A stretch of 16,076 nt of DNA from DAIOFH01 sp036745875 (GTDB taxonomy: Bacteria; Planctomycetota; SZUA-567): positions 1-16,076 of the forward strand of contig DAIOFH010000093.1 in the NCBI GenBank assembly GCA_036745875.1, read 5' to 3'. This document shows, piece by piece, positions 6,903 through 15,200 of the stretch. The notes beneath the pieces are model-generated. The model had not been told where the DNA came from. It ran no database searches and was given only the letters and a program-made list of their open reading frames with translations. Both the position numbers and the translations under genes were made by a program. Within the stretch, counting starts at the first letter, position 1, and every line of letters begins with the position of its first letter.

Positions 6903-9900
6903 ATGGCTAAATTCTTCATCAACCGACCCATTTTCGCCTGGGTTATCGCCATTGTCATGATGCTTGCGGGCGTACTGTCCATCTTCACGCTGCCGATCTC
7001 GCAGTATCCCAATATTGCGCTGCCGCAGGTGGTTATCGATGCCTTCTATCCCGGCGCGTCGGCGGAAACGCTGTCCAACACCGTGACGCAGGTTATCGAG
7101 CAGAACATGAACGGCATCGACAACCTGCTCTACATGTCCTCCGAGAGCGTCTCCTCCGGCGACGTGTCCATCACCCTCACCTTCCAGGCCGGCACCGATC
7201 CGGACATCGCACAGGTCCAGGTTCAGAACAAACTGCAACTGGCGACGCCAAAGCTGCCCCAGGAGGTGCAGCGGCAAGGCATGAGCGTCCGGAAGACCTC
7301 AGCCTCCTTCCTGCTGGTCGCCGGGTTCATCTCCCGCGACGGCAGCATGGCGGAAGCGGATATCTCCGACTATGTCAACACCTACCTCAAGGATGACGCG
7401 GCCCGTCTCGAGGGCGTCGGTGAAGTGCAGGTCTTCGGCGCCGAGCGCTCCATGCGCATCTGGGTCGATCCGATCAAGCTGTCGCAGTACAACCTGACCC
7501 TTGCCGACCTCGAGGCCGTCCTGCTGCTGCAGAACATGCAGGTTTCCTCCGGGCAATTGGGCGGCGCGCCGCAGGTGGAAGGCCAGCAGCTCAACGTCAC
7601 CGTCATCGCCCAGTCCCAGCTGCAGACGGTCGAGGAATTCGAGAACATCTATATCCGCGTCAACGAGGACGGTTCGCGCCTCAAGATGTCGGACGTCGCC
7701 AGGGTCGAACTCGGGCAGGACAACTACGCCTTTATCTCCCGCTTCAACGGCATGCCCTCCGCCGGCATGGCCATACGTCTCGCTTCCGGAGCCAACGCCC
7801 TCAACACCGCAGATACGGTGAAAAGCTATCTCGAACGTTCGAAGGAGTTTTTCCCGGCCGGCCTTGATTTCGTTTTCCCCTACGACACCAGCCCGTTCGT
7901 CAGGCTGTCCATCATGGAAGTGGTGAAGACCCTTATCGAGGCGATCATCCTCGTCGTGCTCGTCCTCTACCTTTTCCTCCAGAACGTTCGTACCACCATG
8001 ATCCCGTCCATCGCGGTTCCGGTGGTCATTTTGGGCACGTTCCCCGTTCTCGCGGCGTTCGGCTTTACGATCAACACCCTCACAATGTTGGGCATGGTGC
8101 TGGCGATCGGCCTTCTTGTCGACGACGCCATCGTCGTTGTCGAGAACGTGGAGCGCCTGATCCGCGAAGAAGGCATGGCCCCCAAAGCTGCCGCCGAGCG
8201 GTCGATGGAGCAATTGACCGGCGCCCTCGTCGGTACGGCCATGGTGCTTGTCGCCGTCTTCCTTCCCATGGCGTTTTTCGGCGGCTCCACCGGCATCATC
8301 TACCGCCAATTTTCCATTACCATTTGTTCGACAATGATTTTGTCAATCGTTGTCGCCATTGTGCTTACTCCGGCCCTTTGCGCTACCATCCTCAAGGCTG
8401 AGGATTTCAAGGACGGCGAAAAGAAGACCGGCTTCTTCGGTTGGTACAACCGTCAGTTCGCCAAGTGCGTCAGGGGCTACGAGGCGCTTGTCGGCCACAT
8501 GATCGCCAAATGGACCCGTTATATCCTGATATACCTGCTGCTGATCGCGGGCATGGTCATAGCCATGCGCCACATCCCCAGTTCCTTCCTTCCTGCCGAA
8601 GACCAGGGCATCCTGCTCGTTGAAACGCAGCTCCCGACCGGCGCGACCCTTGACCGCACCTACGAGGTGATGGAACAGGTCTCCGCCTATTTCCGCGACA
8701 ATGAAGAGGCAGCGGTCGACTCGGTGTTTTATGTCTGCGGCTTCAGCTTCTCCGGCATGGGCCAGAATTCCGCCCTCGCCTTCGTCCGACTGAAGGACTG
8801 GAGCGTGCGTAACTCTCCGGAACTCAGGGTCGCGGCGCTCGCCGGGCGAGCCTATGGGGCGCTGTCCCAGATCCGCGACGCCAATATCTATCCCATGGTC
8901 CCGCCCGCCGTCATGGAACTCGGTTTTGCCGGCGGCTTCGACCTCGAACTCCAGGACCGCGCCAATCTTGGCCATGCCAAGCTGATGGAGGCGAGGGACA
9001 TGTTCATGGGCATGGCCTACAGCCCGGACTTCCAAGGCCGGGTGCAAAACGTCCGCCCCAACGGCAAGGACGACAACCCGCAGTACAAGATCGAACTCGA
9101 CCAGGCCCAGGCTTTCTCCTACGGCGTCGAACTCGGCGATATCCACGACATGCTCCAGAAAGGCTGGGGCGGCGGCTACATCAACGACTTCATCGACAAG
9201 GGCCGCGTCAAGAAAGTCTACATGCAGGCCGAAGCCAGGGCCAGGATGCAGCCGGAAGATTTCGACAAATGGTATATCAGGAACAAGGAAGGCAAGATGG
9301 TGCCGTTCGGCTCCCTCATCACCCGTTCCTGGATCTATGGTTCGCCGCGGCTTGAACGCTATAACGGGCTTCCCTCCGTCCAGATCATGGGCGAGCCGGC
9401 ACCCGGCGTCAGTACCGGCCAGGCCATGATCGCGGTGGAGGAGATCGCCACGCGCCTGCCGGACGGGATCGGCCTCGAATGGACCGGCCTTTCCTACCAG
9501 GAGCGCGCGGCGGGCGAACAGACGGTCGCCTTGTACTCGCTGTCCATCCTCGCCATCTTCCTGTTCCTTGCCGCGCTGTACGAAAGCTGGTCCATCCCGT
9601 TCTCGATTCTCCTCGCCATCCCGATCGGCGTGGCGGGCGTCGAGGCGGCGGCATTGGTTTTCAGTATGTCCAACGACGTCTACTTCCAGGTCGGCTTCCT
9701 TACCATCATCGGTCTGGCGGCGAAGAACGCCATCCTGATTGTCGAATTCGCCAAGGAGCTGCATGAAACGCAGGGCTATACGGTGGTCAAGGCTTCGCTC
9801 GAGGCCTGCCGCCTGCGCCTCAGGCCCATCATGATGACGGTGCTGACCTTCATCCTCGGCGTCCTGCCGCTGGCCATTTCCACCGGCGCCGGCTCCGGTG

Positions 9901-10082
9901 CGCAGAACGCCATCGGCATCGGCATCGTCGGCGGCATGTTGACCAACACCTTCCTCGGCATTTTCTACGTGCCGCTGTTCTTTGTGCTGGTCACCTGGTT
10001 CTTCAACCGCGCCAGCCGCAGCATGACGGCGGTCTCCGACAGGCTGAAAAAGATCAGCCACCGCATGGAGGCGAAGAAATAA
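6903..10082 (+). CDS. AcrB-type RND multidrug efflux pump (HAE-1 family)
   Basis: This 1059-aa inner-membrane pump probably exports drugs or other amphiphiles in exchange for protons. Its length matches E. coli AcrB. The start MAKFFINRPIFAWVIAI is the typical first membrane helix, and AGGA lies 10 nt upstream of the ATG. The proton-relay residues are all present: Asp407-Asp408 in TM4 (GLLVDDAIVVVENVER), Lys941 in TM10 (GLAAKNAILIVEFAKE) and Arg near 974 in TM11. Two large periplasmic loops (about 30-335 and 560-870) hold the porter and docking domains, and the two halves show the usual internal duplication. It follows the adaptor gene after a 174-nt gap with two hairpins, and a strong terminator comes after it. 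No TolC-like channel gene follows, so the partner must be encoded elsewhere. Substrates cannot be read from sequence. Confidence 0.96.
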   Translation: MAKFFINRPIFAWVIAIVMMLAGVLSIFTLPISQYPNIALPQVVIDAFYPGASAETLSNTVTQVIEQNMNGIDNLLYMSSESVSSGDVSITLTFQAGTDPDIAQVQVQNKLQLATPKLPQEVQRQGMSVRKTSASFLLVAGFISRDGSMAEADISDYVNTYLKDDAARLEGVGEVQVFGAERSMRIWVDPIKLSQYNLTLADLEAVLLLQNMQVSSGQLGGAPQVEGQQLNVTVIAQSQLQTVEEFENIYIRVNEDGSRLKMSDVARVELGQDNYAFISRFNGMPSAGMAIRLASGANALNTADTVKSYLERSKEFFPAGLDFVFPYDTSPFVRLSIMEVVKTLIEAIILVVLVLYLFLQNVRTTMIPSIAVPVVILGTFPVLAAFGFTINTLTMLGMVLAIGLLVDDAIVVVENVERLIREEGMAPKAAAERSMEQLTGALVGTAMVLVAVFLPMAFFGGSTGIIYRQFSITICSTMILSIVVAIVLTPALCATILKAEDFKDGEKKTGFFGWYNRQFAKCVRGYEALVGHMIAKWTRYILIYLLLIAGMVIAMRHIPSSFLPAEDQGILLVETQLPTGATLDRTYEVMEQVSAYFRDNEEAAVDSVFYVCGFSFSGMGQNSALAFVRLKDWSVRNSPELRVAALAGRAYGALSQIRDANIYPMVPPAVMELGFAGGFDLELQDRANLGHAKLMEARDMFMGMAYSPDFQGRVQNVRPNGKDDNPQYKIELDQAQAFSYGVELGDIHDMLQKGWGGGYINDFIDKGRVKKVYMQAEARARMQPEDFDKWYIRNKEGKMVPFGSLITRSWIYGSPRLERYNGLPSVQIMGEPAPGVSTGQAMIAVEEIATRLPDGIGLEWTGLSYQERAAGEQTVALYSLSILAIFLFLAALYESWSIPFSILLAIPIGVAGVEAAALVFSMSNDVYFQVGFLTIIGLAAKNAILIVEFAKELHETQGYTVVKASLEACRLRLRPIMMTVLTFILGVLPLAISTGAGSGAQNAIGIGIVGGMLTNTFLGIFYVPLFFVLVTWFFNRASRSMTAVSDRLKKISHRMEAKK

Positions 10083-10106
10083 CCGTTGTTGTTCCGCCAA
10101 ACGACC

Positions 10107-10141
10107 GAGGCCGTTCCGGATAGGAACGGCCTCGTTTTTTT
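10107..10141 (+). terminator. Intrinsic terminator of the efflux operon
   Basis: CGAGGCCGTTCC (10107-10118) and GGAACGGCCTCG (10124-10135) form a perfect 12-bp stem with a 5-nt loop, followed by six Ts (10136-10141). It starts 25 nt after the pump stop codon. The T run is on the plus strand only, so it terminates rightward transcripts and not the converging gene. Confidence 0.93.
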
Positions 10142-10159
10142 GTCTTAGTGTGGTTTGGA

Positions 10160-10624
10160 CTACCCTTCGTCCTCGTCCACGTCGTCATCTGTCTGCAGCA
10201 TCAGCGCTTTTTCCACCAGGGTAAGGAAGCGCGGATCGTGGCGGACATTGGCGAGGTCCTTGTCGAATTGCATGTGCGAGTGGTCGGCGTAGCCGAGGTC
10301 GATCGCCTTGTCGAGACTTTCTATGGCCGCGTCCTTGTTCTTGTTGAGGGCATGGCTGCAGGCGAGGTTGTAGAGGACTGTCGCATCCTTGGGGTTGAGG
10401 GAGGTGAGCAGTTCGTCGACTTTCAGGCCGTCCGCGTAAAAACCGAGTTCCGTAAGGCAGGTGGCCACCGAGGTCAGGGCCTCTATCTGGTGCGGACGCT
10501 TTTCGAGGATCTTGCCGCAGAAGCCAAGGCAAAACTCCATGTAATCCCTGTCTCCCGGAGACAGCGAGCGCAAACGTTCCACATCCTGGACGCCTGTGGG
10601 CGGCAGCAGATACGGCAAGAGCAT
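10160..10624 (-). CDS. Small tetratricopeptide-repeat protein
   Basis: This 154-aa protein has about two TPR units, residues 46-79 (ALTSVATCLTELGFYADGL) and 80-113 (ATVLYNLACSHALNKNKDAA). They show the expected spacing of small and aromatic residues and an NLAC motif typical of TPR helix A. A related segment (residues 115-143, with the FDKDLANVRHDPRF pattern) resembles the degenerate end-cap often found after TPRs. The last ten residues are strongly acidic. No signal peptide or membrane helix is visible, so it is probably cytoplasmic and a protein-binding adaptor. AGGA lies just upstream of the ATG. It starts 11 nt after the stop of the 110-aa gene, so the two are almost certainly co-transcribed. 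It ends in TAG. The partner is unknown. Confidence 0.85.
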   Translation of the reverse strand: MLLPYLLPPTGVQDVERLRSLSPGDRDYMEFCLGFCGKILEKRPHQIEALTSVATCLTELGFYADGLKVDELLTSLNPKDATVLYNLACSHALNKNKDAAIESLDKAIDLGYADHSHMQFDKDLANVRHDPRFLTLVEKALMLQTDDDVDEDEG

Positions 10625-10635
10625 GGTTCCTGGTT

Positions 10636-10968
10636 CTAATTTTCTTCAACCAAATCGTCGTCGTCCAGCCGGGACGGCAACTGGGCGGGGCCGGTCAGGG
10701 CCAGCATCTCCGAATCGGATGCGGAGCCGTGGACATATGAGCCGTTTTCGCCGAAGAGATCGAGCGTTTCCAGGAACAGTGCGGAATCCTTCGGGTTGCG
10801 GATGTTGAAATCGGAGGTCGCCTTGACGCCGCCTTCCGGCACGATGTCGATCTTGGCGTTGATGCGCCTGAGGATGTTGAAAGGCAGCCTGTCGCATTCG
10901 CCATAGGTGAATTCGATGACGGTCCTGTACATGCCGCCGCGGCGATCGGTTACCGTGATGTTGCTCAT
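10636..10968 (-). CDS. Conserved-looking small protein of unknown function
   Basis: This is a 110-aa protein I do not recognise. The first 60 residues look like a compact alpha/beta or beta-rich domain (alternating hydrophobics in YRTVIEFTYGECDRLPFNIL and INAKIDIVPEGGVKATSDFN). The C-terminal 20 residues are acidic and probably disordered (LDDDDLVEEN). It contains one Cys and has no signal peptide or membrane segment. The start is supported by GGGGGA about 8 nt upstream. It is the first gene of a two-gene unit with the TPR protein, under its own promoter. Both proteins end in acidic tails. A joint role is inferred only from co-transcription. It ends in TAG. Confidence 0.8.
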   Translation of the reverse strand: MSNITVTDRRGGMYRTVIEFTYGECDRLPFNILRRINAKIDIVPEGGVKATSDFNIRNPKDSALFLETLDLFGENGSYVHGSASDSEMLALTGPAQLPSRLDDDDLVEEN

Positions 10969-11029
10969 ATGCGTAATCCCCCTGGAGATTCTCCATCAAA
11001 AGTACGGAAAAATACGGATGACGTTTTTT

Positions 11030-11057
11030 ATTATAAATAAAATCAGGTCGCTGCCAA
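11030..11057 (-). promoter_or_regulatory. Promoter of the 110-aa/TPR gene pair
   Basis: On the minus strand TTGGCA (11057-11052) is followed after 16 bp by a perfect TATAAT (11035-11030). The predicted start is near 11023, giving a leader of about 55 nt before the 110-aa gene. It lies immediately after the methyltransferase stop codon, so the pair need not depend on read-through from that gene. Confidence 0.6.
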
Positions 11058-11060
11058 GCC

Positions 11061-11828
11061 TTAAGTTCTATAGGCGAGGACATGCAGAAAAATCCCGGCC
11101 ACATCCGTATCCTGCAGTTCCGGGCATTTGCGGATCGCTTCCGCGTCGGCTTTCGGCTCGCCGAACCGCTTGAGCCGGAAGCCGACGGAATCCAGCAACT
11201 CGACCCACATGGTCAATGTCAGGTGGATATACGGCACCTGAAAGGGCTTGACGGTCTTTTTTTCGTCATCGGTCGTCTGCGAAAAATACCACTGTTCGTG
11301 GTGCCTGCCGGCAACGTAATAGTCGGCGATTTCGATGGCATAGGCCTTGCCGTCCGGGTGTCGCAGCACTTTCCGGTGGGGCGGGGCAAAACAGGGGTGC
11401 AGTATGGAAAACTGGAAAAAACCTCCCGGCCGCACGACCCGGCGGACTTCCCGGAGGACCTTTCCCGGGTCCATGACGTCCATCATGGACATGAATGCCG
11501 TGGCGAAATCGAATGTGCCGTCCCGGAACGGCAATTCGCGCGCGTCGGCGACCCGGTATTCGACGCCGAGGGGACTTTCCTTTTCCGTTTCGCGGGCATA
11601 TTCGATAAACCCTTCCGCAATGTCGATGGCGGACATCTTGGCCCCCAATTCCGCCACCTTCCGGGTGTTCGTCCCCTCGCCGCAGCCGACGTCCAGCCCG
11701 GAAAGACCGGAGACCTCGGGAAGCATTTTCAGGAAGGCGGGGGTATTAATGTAATCCCGGTAGATGTCGTATCCGGCCCGGGCCTGTCGGGCCCAAGTGT
11801 CGGCATTGGCTCCCCATGCTGTTTTGGG
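11061..11828 (-). CDS. Class I SAM-dependent methyltransferase with a disrupted or non-canonical start
   Basis: This is a Rossmann-fold methyltransferase transferring a methyl group from S-adenosylmethionine to an unknown small molecule. Motif I is LDVGCGEGTNTRKVAELG, the acidic residue of strand 2 is in AIDIAEGF, motif II-like ADARELPF follows, then FDFATAFMSMMDVMDPGKVLREVRRVVRPGG (the post-II and III region of UbiE/methyltransferase-11-type proteins). The first in-frame ATG is at 11726, giving 221 aa, but the 34 codons before it (including WGANADTWARQARAGYDIYR and DYINTPAFLK) read as a natural N-terminal helix of this family and are open back to a TGA at 11831-11829. That stretch has no ATG, GTG or TTG. 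An ATG at 11832-11830 overlaps the TGA in another frame, so a one-base indel near the start codon is the simplest explanation. An upstream fusion or a rare start codon are alternatives. Confidence 0.82.
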   Translation of the reverse strand, partial: PKTAWGANADTWARQARAGYDIYRDYINTPAFLKMLPEVSGLSGLDVGCGEGTNTRKVAELGAKMSAIDIAEGFIEYARETEKESPLGVEYRVADARELPFRDGTFDFATAFMSMMDVMDPGKVLREVRRVVRPGGFFQFSILHPCFAPPHRKVLRHPDGKAYAIEIADYYVAGRHHEQWYFSQTTDDEKKTVKPFQVPYIHLTLTMWVELLDSVGFRLKRFGEPKADAEAIRKCPELQDTDVAGIFLHVLAYRT

Positions 11829-11935
11829 TCATGAATATCCATATTAATGTCATTTTTTAATCAGCTGCATTTTGAATCAAACTGTTTGTTTTTTCGTCAA
11901 AGTGAACATTAGTGTCGCCCGTCGGGTGATTTTGC

Positions 11936-11964
11936 TTGACGATCGGGAGCTTGTTAATTAAGAT
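11936..11964 (+). promoter_or_regulatory. Sigma70-type promoter upstream of PFOR
   Basis: TTGACG (11936-11941) and TAAGAT (11959-11964) are separated by exactly 17 bp. The predicted start near 11971 gives a leader of about 330 nt before the PFOR start. A CCCGTCGGG dyad lies just upstream of the -35 box (11919-11927). Confidence 0.6.
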
Positions 11965-11970
11965 GTTTTT

Positions 11971-12196
11971 CCGTACTTGGTGCACTCTATAGGAAGTATA
12001 TGCTATTTGCCGGTGAAAAACAACCGGCGACAGCCATTGTCATTCTCTCATAACTGCAGGCTATTTTAGAGGTTGCCTTAACTTATATGCGAAAATATCA
12101 AAATTATAAACGCGACGAACAGCAAGCGGTAAAAAAAATCAAGGGCCTATCTGCACTGACAACACGCGGATAGGCTCTTAGTGTCTATTGTTTTTG
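11971..12196 (+). ncRNA. Candidate structured leader or small RNA upstream of PFOR
   Basis: The transcript expected from the 11936-11964 promoter carries a long 3' stem: AAGGGCCTATC (12141-12151) pairs with GATAGGCTCTT (12169-12179), 11 bp with one G-U pair. TTGTTTTT follows about 10 nt later (12188-12195). Near its 5' end GTGCA and ATAGG (11980-11984, 11989-11993) can instead pair with CCTAT and TGCAC (12146-12150, 12152-12156), which overlap the left arm of that stem. This would be an alternative fold of the attenuator type. It matches no RNA family I recognise. The T run is too far from the stem for a textbook terminator, so this is tentative. Confidence 0.25.
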
Positions 12197-12298
12197 CAAG
12201 GGCGTTTGGAGAGAAGACCGGGCGCTCGTTTTTGTTTCGGTACGCCGTTTGACGGGTGTGGGCCCGCTAGAAACCGGCAACATGAGAAAGGAATCACT

Positions 12299-15200
12299 AT
12301 GGCACGCGAGAAAGTACCGTTCGACGGCAACCAGGCCGCCGCGGAAGTTGCGCATGCGGTAAACGAAGTATGCGCAATCTACCCCATCACCCCGTCGTCA
12401 AACCTCGGCGAAATCTGTGACTACAAGTCGGCCGCCGGCGAAAGGAACATCTGGGGCACGATCCCCCTCGTATCCGAACTCCAGTCAGAAGGCGGCGCCT
12501 CCGGCGCGGTCCACGGCGCGCTCTCGACGGGCGCCCTGACCTCCACCTTCACCGCGTCCCAGGGCCTGTTGCTGATGATCCCGAACATGTTCAAGATCGC
12601 CGGCGAACTGACCCCCACCACCTTCTACGTCACCGCCCGTACCGTCGCCGCCCATGCCCTTTCCATCTTCGGCGACCACTCCGACGTCATGGCCTGCCGT
12701 TCCACCGGCTGGGCGATGATGGGCGGCGTCAACGTCCAGGAAGCCCACGACCTTGCCCTGATCTGCCAGGCCGCCTCCCTGGAAAGCCGCATCCCCTTCG
12801 TCAGCTTCTACGACGGCTTCCGCACCTCGCATGAAATCCAGAAGATCGAGCTCCTCTCCAAGGAGGACATGCGCCATATGATCGACGACAAGCTGGTCCG
12901 CGAGCACCGCATGCGCGCCCTGTCCCCCGACCGTCCGACCATCAAGGGCACCGCCCAGAACCCGGACGTCTTCTTCCAGTGCCGCGAAGCCTGCAACCCC
13001 TGGTACGACAAGTGCGCCGACATCGTCGAAAAGCAGATGGACAAATTCGCGAAAATGACCGGCCGCCAGTACCACCTCTTCGACTACTACGGCGCACCGG
13101 ATGCGGACCGCGTCATGATCATCATGGGATCCGCCGCCGACGCCGCCCAGGAAATGGTCGACTGGCTCAACGCCAAGGGCGAAAAGGTCGGCGTCATCAC
13201 CGTCCACCTCTACCGTCCCTTCTCCGTCAAGCACTTCCTCGCCGCGATTCCGAAGTCTGTCCGCAAGTTCGCCGTCCTCGACCGCACCAAGGAACCGGGC
13301 GCCCTCGGCGAACCCATGTACGAAGACGTCCGCACCGCCTTCGGCGAAGCCATGCAGGCCGACAAGTCCCTCTTCGAAGGCCACTGGCCCAACGTCATCG
13401 GCGGCCGTTACGGCCTGTCCTGCAAGGAGTTCACCCCCGCGATGGCGAAGGCCGTCTTTGACGAACTCAAGAAGGACGCCCCGAAGAACCACTTCACCGT
13501 CGGCATCGACGACGACGTCACCCACACCTCCCTCGATTTCGACCGCAATCTCGACATCGAAGCGGACGACGTCAAGCGCTGCCTGTTCTACGGCCTTGGT
13601 TCGGACGGCACCGTCGGCGCGAACAAGAACTCCATCAAGATCATCGCCGACTACACCGACAACTACGCCCAGGGCTATTTCGTCTACGACTCCAAGAAGG
13701 CCGGCGCCATCACCACCTCGCACCTCAGGTTCGGCCCCAGGCCCATCAAGTCCACCTACCTTGTCCACTCCGCCAACTTCATCGGCTGCCACCAGTGGTC
13801 GTTCCTTGAAAAGTACGACATGCTCAAGGACTTGAAGGAAGGCGGCGTCTTCCTCCTCAACTCCATCTACAACAAGGACGAAGTCTGGGACCAGCTGCCG
13901 AAGGAAGTCCAGCAGCAGATCATCGACAAGAAGGTCAAGTTCTACGTCATCGACGCCTACGAAGTCGCGGAAAAGACCGGCATGGGCGTCATGATCAACA
14001 CGATCATGCAGACCTGCTTCTTCAATATCGCCAACGTCATCCCGGCCGAAGAAGCGATCTCCTACATCAAGGACGCGATCAAGAAGACCTACTCGAAGAA
14101 GGGCGACGCCATCGTCAAGAAGAACAACGACGCCGTCGACCAGGCCCTGGCGCACCTTTACCAGGTCGATTACTCCGGCAAGTCGGCGACCGGCAAGTCC
14201 AAGCCCCCGATCGTCTCCCCGGAAGCCCCCAAGTTCGTCATCGACACCCTCTCCGAGATCATGGTCAACGAAGGCGACAAGCTGCCCGTCTCCAAGCTCC
14301 CCGTCGACGGCACCTTCCCCACCGGCACCACGCAGTGGGAAAAGAGGAACATCGCCCTGCAGATCCCGGTTTGGGAATCCGACCTCTGCATCCAGTGCGG
14401 CAAGTGTTCGGCCGTCTGCCCCCACGCCGTCATCAGGATGAAGATCTACGACGAAAAGGATCTGGCCGGCGCTCCCAAGACCTTCAAGTCCTGCCCCGCC
14501 AAGGGCAAGTCCGTCGAAGGCAAGAAGTTCACCCTCCAGGTCTTCCCGGAAGACTGCACCGGCTGCGGCGCCTGCGTCGCCACCTGCCCGGTCAAGGACA
14601 AGGCGGACGAAAAGAGGAAAGCCATCAACATGCACCCGCAGCCCCCGCTCAGAGAGCAGGAGCGCGAAAACACCAAGTTCTTCCTGGAAAAGCTGCCGGA
14701 CACCCCGGACGGGCTCTTCCCGATCAACTCGGTCAAGGGTTCGCAGCTGCGCCGTCCGCTGTTCGAGTTCTCGGGCGCGTGCGCGGGCTGCGGCGAAACG
14801 CCGTACCTCAAGCTCGCCACCCAGCTCTTCGGCGACCGCATGCTCTGCGCCAACGCCACCGGCTGTTCCTCCATCTACGGCGGCAACCTGCCGACCACCC
14901 CGTACTGCCAGAACAAGGACGGCCGCGGCCCCTCCTGGTCCAACAGCCTCTTTGAAGACAATGCGGAATTCGGCTTCGGCATGCGCCTCGCCGCCGACAA
15001 GTTCCAGGAACTCGGCCGTGAAATGCTCAAGCTCATGGCCAAGGACGGCTGCCTCAAGGACAAAGCGGACCTCGTCACCGCCACCGTCGAAGCGGTCCAG
15101 GTCACCCAGGAGGACGTCGACAAGCAGCGTGAACGCGTCGTCGAACTGAAGAAGGCCCTCGAAGCCTGCGGCTCCGAAGAAGCCAAGAACCTCCTCGCCA

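Larger units (their letters stand above)
11829..12298. other. Intergenic region between the methyltransferase and PFOR; no protein gene seen
   Basis: This 470-bp stretch is much more AT-rich than its flanks and I find no convincing coding frame. It holds a good plus-strand promoter at 11936-11964, a small hairpin (GCCGGT/ACCGGC, about 12009-12028), a longer stem at 12141-12179, and the PFOR Shine-Dalgarno. On the minus strand there is a TTGACG at 11900-11895 that could belong to a methyltransferase promoter, but no good -10 box follows it. Confidence 0.6.

Noticed and set aside
8343..10100. A 585-codon minus-strand frame opposite the RND pump
   Set aside because: It is low-complexity, rich in His, Asp, Gly and Arg, and opposite a fully conserved pump gene. 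No domain is visible.
12188..12298. A 37-residue N-terminal extension of PFOR
   Set aside because: The extension is Arg- and Gly-rich and unlike the family. ATG 12299 has an ideal ribosome site and gives the canonical N-terminus.
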